DNA from: Parapedobacter sp. SGR-10
Lineage (GTDB): Bacteria; Bacteroidota; Bacteroidia; Sphingobacteriales; Sphingobacteriaceae
Assembly (NCBI RefSeq): GCF_011030405.1
Contig: NZ_JAAJTJ010000022.1
Location: 1-64,000 of the forward strand
Direction: 5' to 3'
DNA: 64,000 nucleotides
Positions 7,140 through 16,166 of the stretch are shown piece after piece. A program made the translations under genes and the position numbers. The notes under the pieces were generated by a model. That model saw nothing but the letters and a program-made list of their open reading frames with translations. It ran no database searches and was not told where the DNA came from. Position 1 is the stretch's first letter. Each line of letters opens with the position of its first letter.

Positions 7140-9296
7140 ATGAACATTCAAAAAATCAGCTATATGATCGTTTTAGGAGCTATCCTGACTTCCTGTACCG
7201 AGCAAAAGAAAACTCCCTCCGAGATAAACTGGCCGGACGTACAGCCCCCCATCGCAGAAATAAAGCCACACCACCGTGTCATACACAGTGATACGGTAGT
7301 AGACAATTATTATTGGCTCAACGATTATTTCAAACAGGGACCCGACGCAGAGAAAGTGCTCCAATACCTAGAAGCCGAAAACACGTATACCACTGCCATG
7401 ATGAAGGATACCGAAGGCTTGCAAGCCCGTCTATTCAATGAAATGAAATCCCGTATCAAGGAAAAAGACGAATCAGTACCCTACTTCAAAAATGGCTACT
7501 ATTATTATCGCCGCACCGAGGAAGGCAAACAATACTATAAGCTGTGCCGCAAAAAAGGAAGCTTGGATGCCAAAGAAGAGATCCTGTTGGATGTAGACAA
7601 AATGGCGAAAGGATTTGCCTATTATGCAATCGGTGGATATGAAGTCAGCCCCGACAATAAGCTATTGGCTTACGGTGTAGATACCGTATCCCGTCGAGAA
7701 TACATTATCCACATCAAAAATCTGGAAACAGGAGAAATCCTACAAGACAGAATACCACAGACAACAGGCGGAGCCACATGGGCGGCCGACAACAAAACGC
7801 TGTTTTACACATCCAAAAATCCGCTTACCCTATTGTCCGAAAAGATAAAACGCCATGTATTGGGTACATCCACCGAGCAGGATGTAGTCGTGTACGACGA
7901 AAAAGACAACACCAACTATATTGGTGTAGGCAAATCAAAAAACGGAAAATATATCTTTATACAATCTCAAAACACAACAAGTTCAGAGGTTCGTTATCTT
8001 TCCGCAGACAACCCGTATGGAGATTTCCATATCTTTCAACCCCGTCGGAAGAATGTACTCTATTCAGTCGTATCGCTGGACGATTGCTTTTTGATCGTGA
8101 CCAATGATCAAGCAAAAAACTTTAAAATCGTGCAAACGCCGTTGGACAAAACGCAAAAAGAAAACTGGAAAGACTACATTCCACATCGTCCGGATGTACT
8201 GATCGAAGGGATAGATGAGTTCAAGGATTTTATCGTCGTTTCCGAACGCAAAAATGGGCTGAACAACCTTGCTATCCACAACATACATGACCATTCACAA
8301 CATGATTTGGAATTTGGCGAAGCCGCTTATACCGTTTACCCAAGTACAAACGAAGAATACAACACAAATAAAGTACGCTACGGATACACATCCTTGGTCA
8401 CACCCTCTTCCACGTACGACTACAATATGCAGAGCCGGGAGAAAACTTTGTTGAAACAACAAGAAGTGTTGGGAGGGTATGATGCGAATAAATACATAAC
8501 CGAACGGCTTTTCGTCCCTGTGACCGATGGCACACAAGTCCCCGTCTCGTTGGTCTATAAAAAAGGAACGAAGAAAGATGGCTCAGCTCCCCTCTATCTC
8601 TATGCCTACGGATCCTATGGCTCCTCGACAGACGCTACATTTAGTTCCGCACGGTTATCCCTGTTGGACAGAGGATTTATCTATGCAATAGCTCATATAC
8701 GAGGTGGAGAGGAAATGGGGAGACAATGGTACGAGGACGGTAAGCTGATGAAAAAAATCAATACCTTTACCGATTTTATCGACTGCGGCAGATACCTGAT
8801 TGATCAAAAATATACGTCCAAAGGCCATCTCTATGCCGAAGGAGGTAGTGCAGGAGGGCTACTGATGGGTGCAGTCATCAACATGGCTCCGGATCTGTGG
8901 AACGGTGTCATTGCCGCCGTACCTTTTGTGGATGTGGTCAATACTATGTTGGACGAAACCATTCCCTTGACTACAAATGAGTATGACGAATGGGGAAATC
9001 CCAATCAAAAAAAGGCTTACGACTATATGAAATCCTATTCGCCTTATGAGAATATCGAAGCCAGGGAATACCCCAATCTATTGATCACCACAGGACTACA
9101 CGACAGCCAAGTGCAATACTTCGAGCCGGCAAAATGGGTAGCTAAGTTGCGAGCGATCAAAACAGGTAATAACGTTGTACTCTTAAAAACGGATATGGCA
9201 TTTGGTCACGGCGGCGCATCGGGGAGATTTGACTACCTGAAAGACCAAGCTTTGGAATATGCGTTTATACTAAAGTTGGAAGGCATCACAAAATAA
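7140..9296 (+). CDS. ptrB: oligopeptidase B-like prolyl oligopeptidase-family peptidase, lipoprotein
   Basis: 718 residues. The N-terminus MNIQKISYMIVLGAILTSC is a lipoprotein signal with lipobox LTSC, so the mature protein is probably anchored in the periplasm or outer membrane. A seven-blade propeller (about 60-440) precedes an alpha/beta-hydrolase domain with Ser570 in GGSAGG, Asp655 in GLHDSQ and His690 in FGHGG. The segment AHIRGGEEMGRQWYEDGK is characteristic of oligopeptidase B, which cleaves short peptides after Arg/Lys. Classical OpdB is cytoplasmic, so the lipoprotein signal is notable but seen in Bacteroidota homologues. It stands alone, with its own promoter-like element and a terminator. 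Confidence 0.9.
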   Translation: MNIQKISYMIVLGAILTSCTEQKKTPSEINWPDVQPPIAEIKPHHRVIHSDTVVDNYYWLNDYFKQGPDAEKVLQYLEAENTYTTAMMKDTEGLQARLFNEMKSRIKEKDESVPYFKNGYYYYRRTEEGKQYYKLCRKKGSLDAKEEILLDVDKMAKGFAYYAIGGYEVSPDNKLLAYGVDTVSRREYIIHIKNLETGEILQDRIPQTTGGATWAADNKTLFYTSKNPLTLLSEKIKRHVLGTSTEQDVVVYDEKDNTNYIGVGKSKNGKYIFIQSQNTTSSEVRYLSADNPYGDFHIFQPRRKNVLYSVVSLDDCFLIVTNDQAKNFKIVQTPLDKTQKENWKDYIPHRPDVLIEGIDEFKDFIVVSERKNGLNNLAIHNIHDHSQHDLEFGEAAYTVYPSTNEEYNTNKVRYGYTSLVTPSSTYDYNMQSREKTLLKQQEVLGGYDANKYITERLFVPVTDGTQVPVSLVYKKGTKKDGSAPLYLYAYGSYGSSTDATFSSARLSLLDRGFIYAIAHIRGGEEMGRQWYEDGKLMKKINTFTDFIDCGRYLIDQKYTSKGHLYAEGGSAGGLLMGAVINMAPDLWNGVIAAVPFVDVVNTMLDETIPLTTNEYDEWGNPNQKKAYDYMKSYSPYENIEAREYPNLLITTGLHDSQVQYFEPAKWVAKLRAIKTGNNVVLLKTDMAFGHGGASGRFDYLKDQALEYAFILKLEGITK

Positions 9297-9300
9297 ATTG

Positions 9301-9337
9301 AATAAAGGCTGCGCACCGAAGGTGCGCGGCCTTTATT
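9301..9337. terminator. terminator hairpin shared by convergent genes
   Basis: 17-bp stem AATAAAGGCTGCGCACC with its complement (one T-G wobble), loop GAA. It overlaps the stop of the convergent small membrane protein and is suited to bidirectional termination. Confidence 0.85.
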
Positions 9338-9578
9338 CATGAACTACACTATCTCGCATCTCTGCTTCCTGCTCACGGGCATCGATCTGATGCTGTTTAT
9401 AATTCTCTATAGCATTCTTGCTAGCCTTTTGGGAGACATATATCCCCAAAATAGCAATAACAGTCACAATACTTATGCCCCACACATATTTCTTTTTGTC
9501 CTGCTTGACCAGCCAATACATCAGGATAATATATGGAATAGCAAAAAAAATATAAAATATAATACTAGGACCAATCAT
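9333..9578 (-). CDS. small two-helix membrane protein
   Basis: 81 residues with two hydrophobic helices (about 3-20 and 31-50) and a charged, Glu/Gln-rich C-terminal tail ending EAEMRDSVVHE. No family recognised. The start is an ATG at 9578. The 63 bases separating it from the next gene upstream leave it unclear whether they are co-transcribed. Confidence 0.6.
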   Translation of the reverse strand: MIGPSIIFYIFFAIPYIILMYWLVKQDKKKYVWGISIVTVIAILGIYVSQKASKNAIENYKQHQIDAREQEAEMRDSVVHE

Positions 9579-9641
9579 GACGATACAGATTTTGATTGCA
9601 CAAAGTTACTTTATTTATAAAGCATAAACAAAATGTACCGT

Positions 9642-9977
9642 TCAATCTTCCCTTTTCCGTTGCAGTCCCTCGACGAGCTTAGACGCCCGATATCCAAAGT
9701 CAGCACCAAAACTATTGATCACCAATCCTTTGATAGCATATTTGTCCGACGAAACAGCAAAAACTATGCTTTCGTCCGCTGGATCGGTCATACCTTCAAA
9801 GCGATAGATTTCGTCAATGATAAATTCGTCAGGAGACAGTTCCAAAGAATGCTTTTTACAGATCAGACATTCCTCAGCATCGCCGAGTAGAAAGTCCTCG
9901 GTATACCCCCGTCTTTGTAGATCGTTGACAGCTTCGCTAAGCGTATCATAGCTATAATTTTCAGACTTGTTTTGCAT
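9642..9977 (-). CDS. conserved Bacteroidota small protein (often labelled phosphoribosylpyrophosphate synthetase)
   Basis: 111 residues. The N-terminal YDTLSEAVNDLQRRGYTEDF and central EFIIDEIYRFEGMTDPADES are the hallmarks of a short Bacteroidota family that databases commonly name phosphoribosylpyrophosphate synthetase. It lacks the PRPP synthetase fold, PRPP-binding loop and length (about 310 residues), so that label should not be trusted. Two Cys (ECLIC) could bind metal. It starts 2 bases after the stop of the upstream membrane protein, so the two are likely co-transcribed. Function unknown. Confidence 0.7.
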   Translation of the reverse strand: MQNKSENYSYDTLSEAVNDLQRRGYTEDFLLGDAEECLICKKHSLELSPDEFIIDEIYRFEGMTDPADESIVFAVSSDKYAIKGLVINSFGADFGYRASKLVEGLQRKRED

Positions 9978-9979
9978 AT

Positions 9980-10432
9980 TTATAACGATTTTTTAATACC
10001 CAGTACCAGAGGCTTATCCAACAAACCCATTCCCACAAAAACAAGCCCTATAACCTTTATGATCTCCAACCCAACATAATAAAAGTGTATATTGGACGAA
10101 GGCACAGGTGCTCCTGTGATATGGAGTTCTGCACGGGCGTCCAATACAGGCAACATCCAAAATGTCTGTGCAAGCAGTATTATGCATAATGCTAGTATCA
10201 ATCCCTGCACCGCCTGCCTTTCGTGCCGCCACGGAAAGAGACATACCGCACTGATCAGAAACAAGCCCCATTCCACCTTATTAAGCGCTCCAAAAACCAA
10301 ACGCCCTATCCCCAATCCTATACCGACACTCACGCCGGGAGCCTGAAATTTTAGCCAAGCTTCCATAAAACTGATCGCACATACAAAACCTATCCATATA
10401 AACACCAACGCTATAGCTACAGACCTTTTCAT
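9980..10432 (-). CDS. integral membrane protein with about four helices, unknown function
   Basis: 150 residues, almost wholly hydrophobic, with helices near 5-22, 38-60, 72-95 and 118-140. The topology and the pattern WIGFVCAISFMEAWLKF...GIGRLVFGALNKVEW recall DUF4149/TMEM205-like proteins, but I cannot assign it firmly. It is followed after 2 bases by the small 111-residue protein, suggesting an operon. Confidence 0.6.
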   Translation of the reverse strand: MKRSVAIALVFIWIGFVCAISFMEAWLKFQAPGVSVGIGLGIGRLVFGALNKVEWGLFLISAVCLFPWRHERQAVQGLILALCIILLAQTFWMLPVLDARAELHITGAPVPSSNIHFYYVGLEIIKVIGLVFVGMGLLDKPLVLGIKKSL

Positions 10433-10557
10433 ACAAATATCAGATTGAAGTATTGAAATTGAACAACTTACAGTTGTTTTACAAATATAGTCAATAAAAG
10501 ATAAAAGGGTGTTTATTTAGAGAATATATAAAAGAGCAGACTGTCCCTATAAAATAC

Positions 10558-10585
10558 GTAGAGACGCGATTAATCGCGTCTCTAC
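10558..10585. repeat. 28-bp palindromic repeat, copy 1
   Basis: Perfect palindrome with arms GTAGAGACGCGAT and ATCGCGTCTCTAC around TA, in the gap downstream of pruA. Related copies occur at 12453-12480 and 16842-16867, making this a dispersed repeat family. Confidence 0.8.
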
Positions 10586-10609
10586 AAAATAATATCCGGT
10601 CAGGATCTA

Positions 10610-12247
10610 TTATTCCTCCTCTGACAAGAAAGGATACCGATAATCCGTATCGGGATTGAATGTCTCCTTGATCGTACGCGGCGAAACCCAACGCAGTAAG
10701 TTGATCATCGACCCCGCCTTGTCATTGGTCCCCGAACCACGGGCACCACCAAATGGCTGTTGCCCTACGACCGCACCGGTACATTTATCGTTGATATAGA
10801 AGTTGCCCGCAGCATTGCGCAAAACATGGGTAGCCTCCTGTATCGCATAGCGATCCTGTGCTATAACAGCTCCTGTCAAAGCGTAGATAGAAGTACCGTC
10901 GACCAGTTTCAAAGTTTCAGCCCACTTCTTGTCATCATACACATAGACCGTCAGCACCGGGCCAAACAACTCTTCGGACATGGTCTCATAATCCGGTTTT
11001 TTAGCCAAAATTACAGTGGGATGAATAAAATACCCCTCGGATTTGTCATACTCACCACCTATAACGACTTCGGCATCTTTTGATTTTTTTGCCCGATCAA
11101 TGTATTTACTAATTTTATCAAACGATTTCTCATCAATCACGGCATTGATGAAATTGCCAAAGTCCTCGGTACCACCGATTTTGAAGGACTTAATATCCTT
11201 TTCCATCATTTTTTTCAGATCCTTCCACAACGACTTCGGAATATAAGCACGGGAAGCCGCAGAACATTTTTGCCCCTGATACTCAAACGCACCACGTACC
11301 AAAGCCGTACTTAATACATCCAGATCCGCTGAAGCATGCGCAAGGATAAAGTCTTTGCCTCCGGTCTCACCGACAATACGCGGATAAGATTTGTACAAAT
11401 GGATATTCTGACCGATGGTTTTCCATATATCCTGGAATACCCCCGTAGATCCCGTAAAATGTATACCGGCAAAATCGGGATGCTTAAAGATTACCTCTCC
11501 CGCATCCGGCCCGGATACATAGACCAAATTGATCACACCATCCGGCAATCCGGCTTCCCGAAAGACCTGCATCAGTACATTCGCCGAATATATCTGCGTA
11601 TTGGAAGGCTTCCACACGACGACATTGCCCATCATCGCCACACTCGTCGGCAGATTGCCCGCGATAGCCGTGAAATTGAACGGGGTCAAAGCAAACACAA
11701 ACCCCTCCAGGGGGCGCTGCTCTACCCTATTCCATACACCCTTACTATTTGCAGGAGGTTGCTGTCCATAGATTTCGGCCATATATTTGACGTTGAAACG
11801 TAGGAAATCCACAATCTCACAGGCCGAATCGATCTCTGCCTGAAAAGCGTTCTTGGACTGTCCCAACATCGTAGCAGCATTGAGCTTATAACGATATTTG
11901 CCGGAAATCAACTCGGCTGCTTTCAAAAAGATGGCTGCACGCTGTTCCCATGGAAGGTTTTCCCAATCCTCTTTGGCAGACAATGCCGCTTGGATAGCCT
12001 GCTTGACATGCGATTTTACACCTTGGGAATAATACCCCAATACATGTGTATGGTCGTGAGGAGGTGTCAGTTTTACTTTTTTAGCTGTATGTACCTCTTC
12101 ACCACCGATATACATCGGCACATCTATTTTCCGGCTCCGAGCCTCCTCGATAGCCGCTCTCAATAAGGCGCGTTCTGTCGTTCCGGGCGCATAGGAATAA
12201 ACCGGTTCGTTGGCCGGTGCCGGAACATTAAAAAATCCCTTTAACAT
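10610..12247 (-). CDS. pruA: L-glutamate gamma-semialdehyde (1-pyrroline-5-carboxylate) dehydrogenase
   Basis: 545-residue aldehyde dehydrogenase that oxidises glutamate-5-semialdehyde to glutamate with NAD+, the second step of proline catabolism. Catalytic Cys328 lies in GQKCSAASRAYIP and the general base Glu294 in VGETGGKDF. The N-terminal FFNVPAPANEPVYSYAPG is typical of the stand-alone PruA group (about 540 residues) rather than the bifunctional PutA fusion. No proline dehydrogenase gene is adjacent, so that step must be encoded elsewhere. Start ATG at 12247. Probably monocistronic. Confidence 0.95.
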   Translation of the reverse strand: MLKGFFNVPAPANEPVYSYAPGTTERALLRAAIEEARSRKIDVPMYIGGEEVHTAKKVKLTPPHDHTHVLGYYSQGVKSHVKQAIQAALSAKEDWENLPWEQRAAIFLKAAELISGKYRYKLNAATMLGQSKNAFQAEIDSACEIVDFLRFNVKYMAEIYGQQPPANSKGVWNRVEQRPLEGFVFALTPFNFTAIAGNLPTSVAMMGNVVVWKPSNTQIYSANVLMQVFREAGLPDGVINLVYVSGPDAGEVIFKHPDFAGIHFTGSTGVFQDIWKTIGQNIHLYKSYPRIVGETGGKDFILAHASADLDVLSTALVRGAFEYQGQKCSAASRAYIPKSLWKDLKKMMEKDIKSFKIGGTEDFGNFINAVIDEKSFDKISKYIDRAKKSKDAEVVIGGEYDKSEGYFIHPTVILAKKPDYETMSEELFGPVLTVYVYDDKKWAETLKLVDGTSIYALTGAVIAQDRYAIQEATHVLRNAAGNFYINDKCTGAVVGQQPFGGARGSGTNDKAGSMINLLRWVSPRTIKETFNPDTDYRYPFLSEEE

Positions 12248-12452
12248 AGCTTAATTTTCTTTTTTGTAAAAAAACGAAATAACTTGACCGTTTTATATAC
12301 TGCAACTGTCCATGAATTAACATTTTTTATCTTCAAGAAGGTTATAAAAATTCAAAAAACCTCCAATATAAATCAACAACCACCTATTTATCAACAAAGT
12401 AAAAAGGGATAGGTTTTTGATAAGGCCAATCGATTGATGATATTTTTTGTTC

Positions 12453-12480
12453 GTAGAAATGTGAGATCTTACGTCTCTAC
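12453..12480. repeat. 28-bp palindromic repeat, degenerate copy 2
   Basis: Imperfect palindrome beginning GTAGAAATGTGA and ending CTTACGTCTCTAC, in the 289-base gap between the AraC regulator and pruA. It shares the GTAGA...GTCTCTAC ends of the family. Confidence 0.6.
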
Positions 12481-12536
12481 AACCAGCGCAAGCAGAAACC
12501 TGCCCACCGGACAGGTAGCGTTGCGCCACCAGATCA

Positions 12537-13400
12537 CTACACTTGATGCTGTGTCAGGTACTGCCTGGGCGACAATCCGGTCACCTGTTTGAACACCCGG
12601 TTGAAGTGTACCACATTGTTGAATCCTACTTGGAAAGCGGTTTCCGAGATACTTTCGGTATGCTTATTGATAAGCATCTGGCAAGCCTTCTCGATCCGTA
12701 CCTCGTTCAAAAAACCAATATAAGTTTTCATACTATGTTTCTTGAAGAACTTGCAGAAAGAAGTCGGTGTCATATGCACGATAGACGCTACATCTTCCAC
12801 AGCTATATCTTCATGAAAATGATCGAAAGTGTATTTGTAAACTTCGCTGATCCGCACACCATCCCGATCCGAATAAGCCAAATTACGAATACCTGAATAA
12901 AGAGAGATAGATGATTGCTTATACTGTGTCAAAGTATGCAGCAAATAGATAAACTCAGCAAACTTAGGGATAGCCGTCCTCGTCAAAAGATTCAAAAAAA
13001 ATGTCTTGAGTAAGGGGCTTGCCTTGGGATCTATTTTTTGGCTGGCATCCAATTCCAATAAATACTGAGCCACGGCTTCAAATTCGGGAAGTACAAATAG
13101 TTTGCCCATACGTTCGAGGTGAACAAATACATGGATAGCATGTATCTGCTCATCTACCTGCTCTCCGTTGCCATATTTGTCAAACATGTGCGGCTCATTG
13201 GGTTTGAGCACAAACACATCGTCTGTGTGAAAGGATTGCACAATATTGCCTACCATAATGGTACCTTTGCCCTTTAGTATATACGTGATCTGCAATTCAT
13301 CATGACGATGATAGTAATTGTAGAAATTGTCCTTTTTGTCCTCCAACAAGGAAAAAACTCCTTCTCCGTAGACCGGAAGTGTGAATTGGATGGGCTTCAT
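12537..13400 (-). CDS. AraC-family transcriptional regulator with cupin domain
   Basis: 287 residues. The N-terminal cupin (about 15-110) includes YYHRHDELQITYILKGKGT and VFVLKPNEPHMF. The C-terminal double helix-turn-helix (about 185-285) has MTPTSFCKFFKKHSMKTYIGF and ends with the classical VGFNNVVHFNRVFKQVTGLS motif. Such proteins sense a small ligand through the cupin and activate nearby genes; the ligand is unknown. It starts 10 bases after the stop of msrA and so is likely co-transcribed with it, although a functional link to methionine repair is not evident. Confidence 0.9.
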   Translation of the reverse strand: MKPIQFTLPVYGEGVFSLLEDKKDNFYNYYHRHDELQITYILKGKGTIMVGNIVQSFHTDDVFVLKPNEPHMFDKYGNGEQVDEQIHAIHVFVHLERMGKLFVLPEFEAVAQYLLELDASQKIDPKASPLLKTFFLNLLTRTAIPKFAEFIYLLHTLTQYKQSSISLYSGIRNLAYSDRDGVRISEVYKYTFDHFHEDIAVEDVASIVHMTPTSFCKFFKKHSMKTYIGFLNEVRIEKACQMLINKHTESISETAFQVGFNNVVHFNRVFKQVTGLSPRQYLTQHQV

Positions 13401-13410
13401 ATAGCAATGA

Positions 13411-14061
13411 TTACTTGCCTTTTTTCAGTTTATCGGCAAACAACTTTCGCACTTTGTCCAATTTGGGCTTGGCAGCAAAAAGACAATAAGCATCTTCGGG
13501 ATTTTTGTTGAAATAATCTTGATGATACTCTTCAGCAATATAAAAAGCGTCTGCCTCTTCAATGGTCGTGACGATCGGCTTATCGAATACCTGCGCTTCC
13601 TTCAAGGTCGAAATATACAATTCGGCCTTTGTACGTTGCTCATCATTGACCGGAAAGATAGCCGAACGGTATTGTGTACCGATATCATTGCCCTGTCGAT
13701 TGAGTTGCGTAGGGTCATGCACCGTAAAAAAGACTTCCAGCAATTGTTCATAATTTACCTTTGTCGTATCGTACACGATTTTAACAGCTTCGGCATGACC
13801 GGTCTCTCCCGTACACACCTGTTTGTAGGTAGGATGCGCCACATGGCCACCGATATAGCCCGATGTTACGCTTTCGACCCCTTCCAGCAACATGAAAGGT
13901 CCTTCTGTACACCAAAAACAACCTCCCGCCAAAATAGCAACATTATTTTCCATTTTTATTCTATTTTCTTTGTTTACGTTTATTTTGCTGTCAGGCATAC
14001 GTTGTCCACAGGACAAAAACACAATTACACCCAAAAACAGATAACGCAATGACCGAAACAT
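13411..14061 (-). CDS. msrA: peptide-methionine (S)-S-oxide reductase, lipoprotein form
   Basis: 216 residues from ATG at 14061; the longest frame begins two codons earlier at a TTG. Residues 1-20 form a lipoprotein-type signal with lipobox FLSCG, so the enzyme probably works in the cell envelope. The MsrA core begins at GGCFWCTEGPF, whose first Cys is the nucleophile, followed by GYIGGHVAHPTYKQVCTGETGHAEAV and DPTQLNRQGNDIGTQYRS. A C-terminal Cys (EDAYCLF) may be the resolving residue. It repairs oxidised methionine in proteins. First gene of a likely two-gene unit with the AraC regulator; not fused to MsrB. Confidence 0.93.
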   Translation of the reverse strand: MFRSLRYLFLGVIVFLSCGQRMPDSKINVNKENRIKMENNVAILAGGCFWCTEGPFMLLEGVESVTSGYIGGHVAHPTYKQVCTGETGHAEAVKIVYDTTKVNYEQLLEVFFTVHDPTQLNRQGNDIGTQYRSAIFPVNDEQRTKAELYISTLKEAQVFDKPIVTTIEEADAFYIAEEYHQDYFNKNPEDAYCLFAAKPKLDKVRKLFADKLKKGK

Positions 14062-14102
14062 AAACAAATATCTTAAAAAAGAGGCTATCTACAAAACTTA
14101 AA

Positions 14103-14208
14103 CCGTCATTTCGATGAGGAGGTACGACGAAGAGAAATCTAAGGATATAGGGAACAAATTACCCCTGTGCGTCTATAGATTTCTCCTCGTTCCTCGTCGA
14201 AATGACGG
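14103..14208. repeat. intergenic inverted repeat (TCATTTCGA family)
   Basis: Outer arms CCGTCATTTCGA (14103-14114) and TCGAAATGACGG (14197-14208) are a perfect 12-bp inverted repeat. Inside lies a second pair, GAGAAATCTA (14132-14141) / TAGATTTCTC (14176-14185). Nested arms of this kind are typical of dispersed intergenic repeats in Bacteroidota. Located between msrA and sod. Confidence 0.75.
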
Positions 14209-14242
14209 AATAATTTACTGAACTTAACGTCTTTTTGCCCTG

Positions 14243-14851
14243 TTACTTAGCCGCAGCATAATTTGCCGCAACTGCATTCCAGTCGACCACATTGAAAATA
14301 GCTTCCAAGTAAGCCGGACGTTTATTCTGGTATTTCAAATAGTAGGCGTGTTCCCACACGTCGATACCAAAAATCGGCGTACCTTTCACTTCTGCCACAT
14401 CCATCAAAGGATTGTCCTGATTTGGCGTAGAAGTCACAGCCAATTTACCGTCTGCTGTCACGATCAACCATGACCAGCCCGATCCGAAACGCGTAGCTCC
14501 AGCCTCTTGCAGTTTTCTCTTCAATTCGTCAAATGAACCAAAAGTTTCATTGATAGCTGTAGCCAGCTCGCCTGTAGGTTCACCTCCTCCGTCAGCACTT
14601 AATACAGTCCAAAATAATTTATGGTTGTAATGTCCGCCGCCATTATTACGTACAGCCGGAGAGTACTTGCTTACATTTTTCAGAATATCTTCCAAAGAAG
14701 CATTCTCCGCATCGGTACCGGCGATAGCCTTATTCAGATTGTCCACATAAGCCTGATGGTGACGATCGTGATGAATCTCCATCGTTTCTTTGTCGATATG
14801 TGGTTCTAATGCGTCATTTGCGTATGGTAACGCTTCTAATTCAAATGCCAT
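14243..14851 (-). CDS. sodA: superoxide dismutase, Mn-type
   Basis: 202-residue cytoplasmic superoxide dismutase. Metal ligands are His27 (MEIHHDRHH), His77 ([10 protein letters not shown]), Asp164 and His168 (DVWEHAYYL). The second-sphere Gln145 in NQDNPLM and the GGHYNH context match MnSODs; FeSODs place the Gln in the earlier WNH region. Metal preference could still be cambialistic. ATG at 14851; no neighbour in the same operon. Confidence 0.95.
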   Translation of the reverse strand: MAFELEALPYANDALEPHIDKETMEIHHDRHHQAYVDNLNKAIAGTDAENASLEDILKNVSKYSPAVRNNGGGHYNHKLFWTVLSADGGGEPTGELATAINETFGSFDELKRKLQEAGATRFGSGWSWLIVTADGKLAVTSTPNQDNPLMDVAEVKGTPIFGIDVWEHAYYLKYQNKRPAYLEAIFNVVDWNAVAANYAAAK

Positions 14852-14957
14852 AGTGTTTGTTATTTTTTATAAGTTATTGAATGTTTAAAATTTTTAGTGT
14901 ACGAATATAACAAAATTGAAAGAGCATTGTTCTTACATATTTGATAATGTGGAAAAA

Positions 14958-15428
14958 TCACCTTTTATTACGAAAAAATGATTGAATAAGCGTTGCGCAC
15001 TCGACAGCCAAGACACCGCTGACGATCTCCGTTTTGGGGTGGATGATTTTATGTCCGAAAGAAGAATAGCCACGTTTTTCATCCCTTGCACCATATACAA
15101 TACGGGAAACCTGTGCCCAATAAGAAGCCCCTGCACACATTACACAAGGCTCTACAGTCACATATAGCGTACAGTCCTTGAGATATTTGCCCCCTAGAAA
15201 ATTTGCTGCCGCCGTAAAGGCCTGCATTTCAGCGTGAGCCGTCACGTCGTTCAACCGCTCAGTCAGATTATAACCTTTGCCGATGACTTTCCCTTGGCAA
15301 ACGATGATTGCTCCTATGGGCACTTCATCCTCCTCATAAGCTCTCTGCGCAAGCTTCAGCGCTTCTTTCATATACATCTCATCCGGCGTAGCCTGCACCG
15401 AACCCTCTTCAAAATTGAATATCTGCAT
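14958..15428 (-). CDS. tadA: tRNA-specific adenosine deaminase
   Basis: 156-residue zinc deaminase that converts A34 to inosine in tRNA-Arg(ACG). Zinc and catalytic residues are visible: His65 and Glu67 in HAE, Cys95 and Cys98 in PCVMC. The downstream ASYWAQVSRIVYGARDEKRG segment is characteristic of TadA rather than of cytidine or guanine deaminases. Start ATG at 15428. The upstream gap of about 100 bases contains short direct repeats, so it is probably transcribed apart from csaA. Confidence 0.93.
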   Translation of the reverse strand: MQIFNFEEGSVQATPDEMYMKEALKLAQRAYEEDEVPIGAIIVCQGKVIGKGYNLTERLNDVTAHAEMQAFTAAANFLGGKYLKDCTLYVTVEPCVMCAGASYWAQVSRIVYGARDEKRGYSSFGHKIIHPKTEIVSGVLAVECATLIQSFFRNKR

Positions 15429-15531
15429 CTTCTTTATAGTGTTCAGTGATAAGTAGTAAGTGATAAGTCAACCTCAAAACTTTCAAATCCCTCGCTTCTC
15501 AATACTCACATCGCAATACGCAATACAATTA
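15429..15531. repeat. low-complexity intergenic direct repeats
   Basis: AGTGATAAGT occurs twice within about 25 bases, and CAATAC-type words recur (CAATACTCAC, GCAATACGCAATAC). Nothing gene-like is present. Such degenerate short repeats between genes are common in Sphingobacteriaceae. Confidence 0.4.
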
Positions 15532-15870
15532 TCACATCAACCTCGCTCCATTCGGCACCTTACGCTCTACTGCCGTCAACACAATATCTCCATTTGCATC
15601 GGAAAATCCGGTAACCAAACATTCGGACATAAACTTTCCGATCTGTTTTTTAGGAAAATTGACGACAGCAACGATTTGACGTCCTATAAGTTCCTCCTTT
15701 GTGTACAATGCCGTAATCTGTGCACTGGATTTTCTTATCCCTAATTCCTGACCAAAATCGATCTGCAATTGATAAGCAGGCTTTCTAGCTTCCGGAAAGT
15801 CGTGGACCGCGACGACAGTCCCCACACGAAGTTCTACTTTTTCAAAATCTGCCCAACTGATTTCTTCCAT
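15532..15870 (-). CDS. csaA: CsaA-type tRNA-binding domain protein
   Basis: 112 residues consisting of one OB-fold tRNA-binding domain like the C-terminal domain of MetRS. Signature stretches are [23 protein letters not shown] near the start and [19 protein letters not shown], then a C-terminal VPNGARLM. CsaA of Bacillus acts as a secretion-linked chaperone and binds tRNA. Here it follows the CsbD-like gene by 5 bases, suggesting co-transcription. Confidence 0.9.
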   Translation of the reverse strand: MEEISWADFEKVELRVGTVVAVHDFPEARKPAYQLQIDFGQELGIRKSSAQITALYTKEELIGRQIVAVVNFPKKQIGKFMSECLVTGFSDANGDIVLTAVERKVPNGARLM

Positions 15871-15875
15871 GATAT

Positions 15876-16091
15876 TTATAGGCTATTGCTACTCAAATCA
15901 GCCAGTTCCTTTGACAGTGTAAACAGTACGTATTCCCGATTACGGTGTAAACGTTTGGCCAACCGCTCGATCAATTCTTCCTCCTCGCCCTCTGTATATT
16001 GCAAGTCTGTGTCCGAAAGATGATTATATTTTCGCCTTAGCTTTACCTTTAAAACTTCCCAATCCGAATTCGTAATTTTGATCGTGCTCAT
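15876..16091 (-). CDS. CsbD-like small protein
   Basis: 71-residue highly charged helical protein. The pattern [41 protein letters not shown] resembles the Bacteroidota form of the CsbD stress-protein family (a WxxLKxKLRxKYxxLTDxDL core, then a Glu-rich helix). Function in the family is poorly known. Its stop is 5 bases before the csaA start. Confidence 0.75.
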   Translation of the reverse strand: MSTIKITNSDWEVLKVKLRRKYNHLSDTDLQYTEGEEEELIERLAKRLHRNREYVLFTLSKELADLSSNSL

Positions 16092-16166
16092 GATTAATAC
16101 TATTTATGTGATCTTATTTGAATAAAAAATGCCTAAATTTAAACCGTTAAAAATAACACTTTATCT

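Noticed and set aside
12317..12529. Minus-strand 70-codon ORF downstream of the AraC regulator
   Set aside because: It runs across the degenerate palindromic repeat, has no family resemblance and no start signal.
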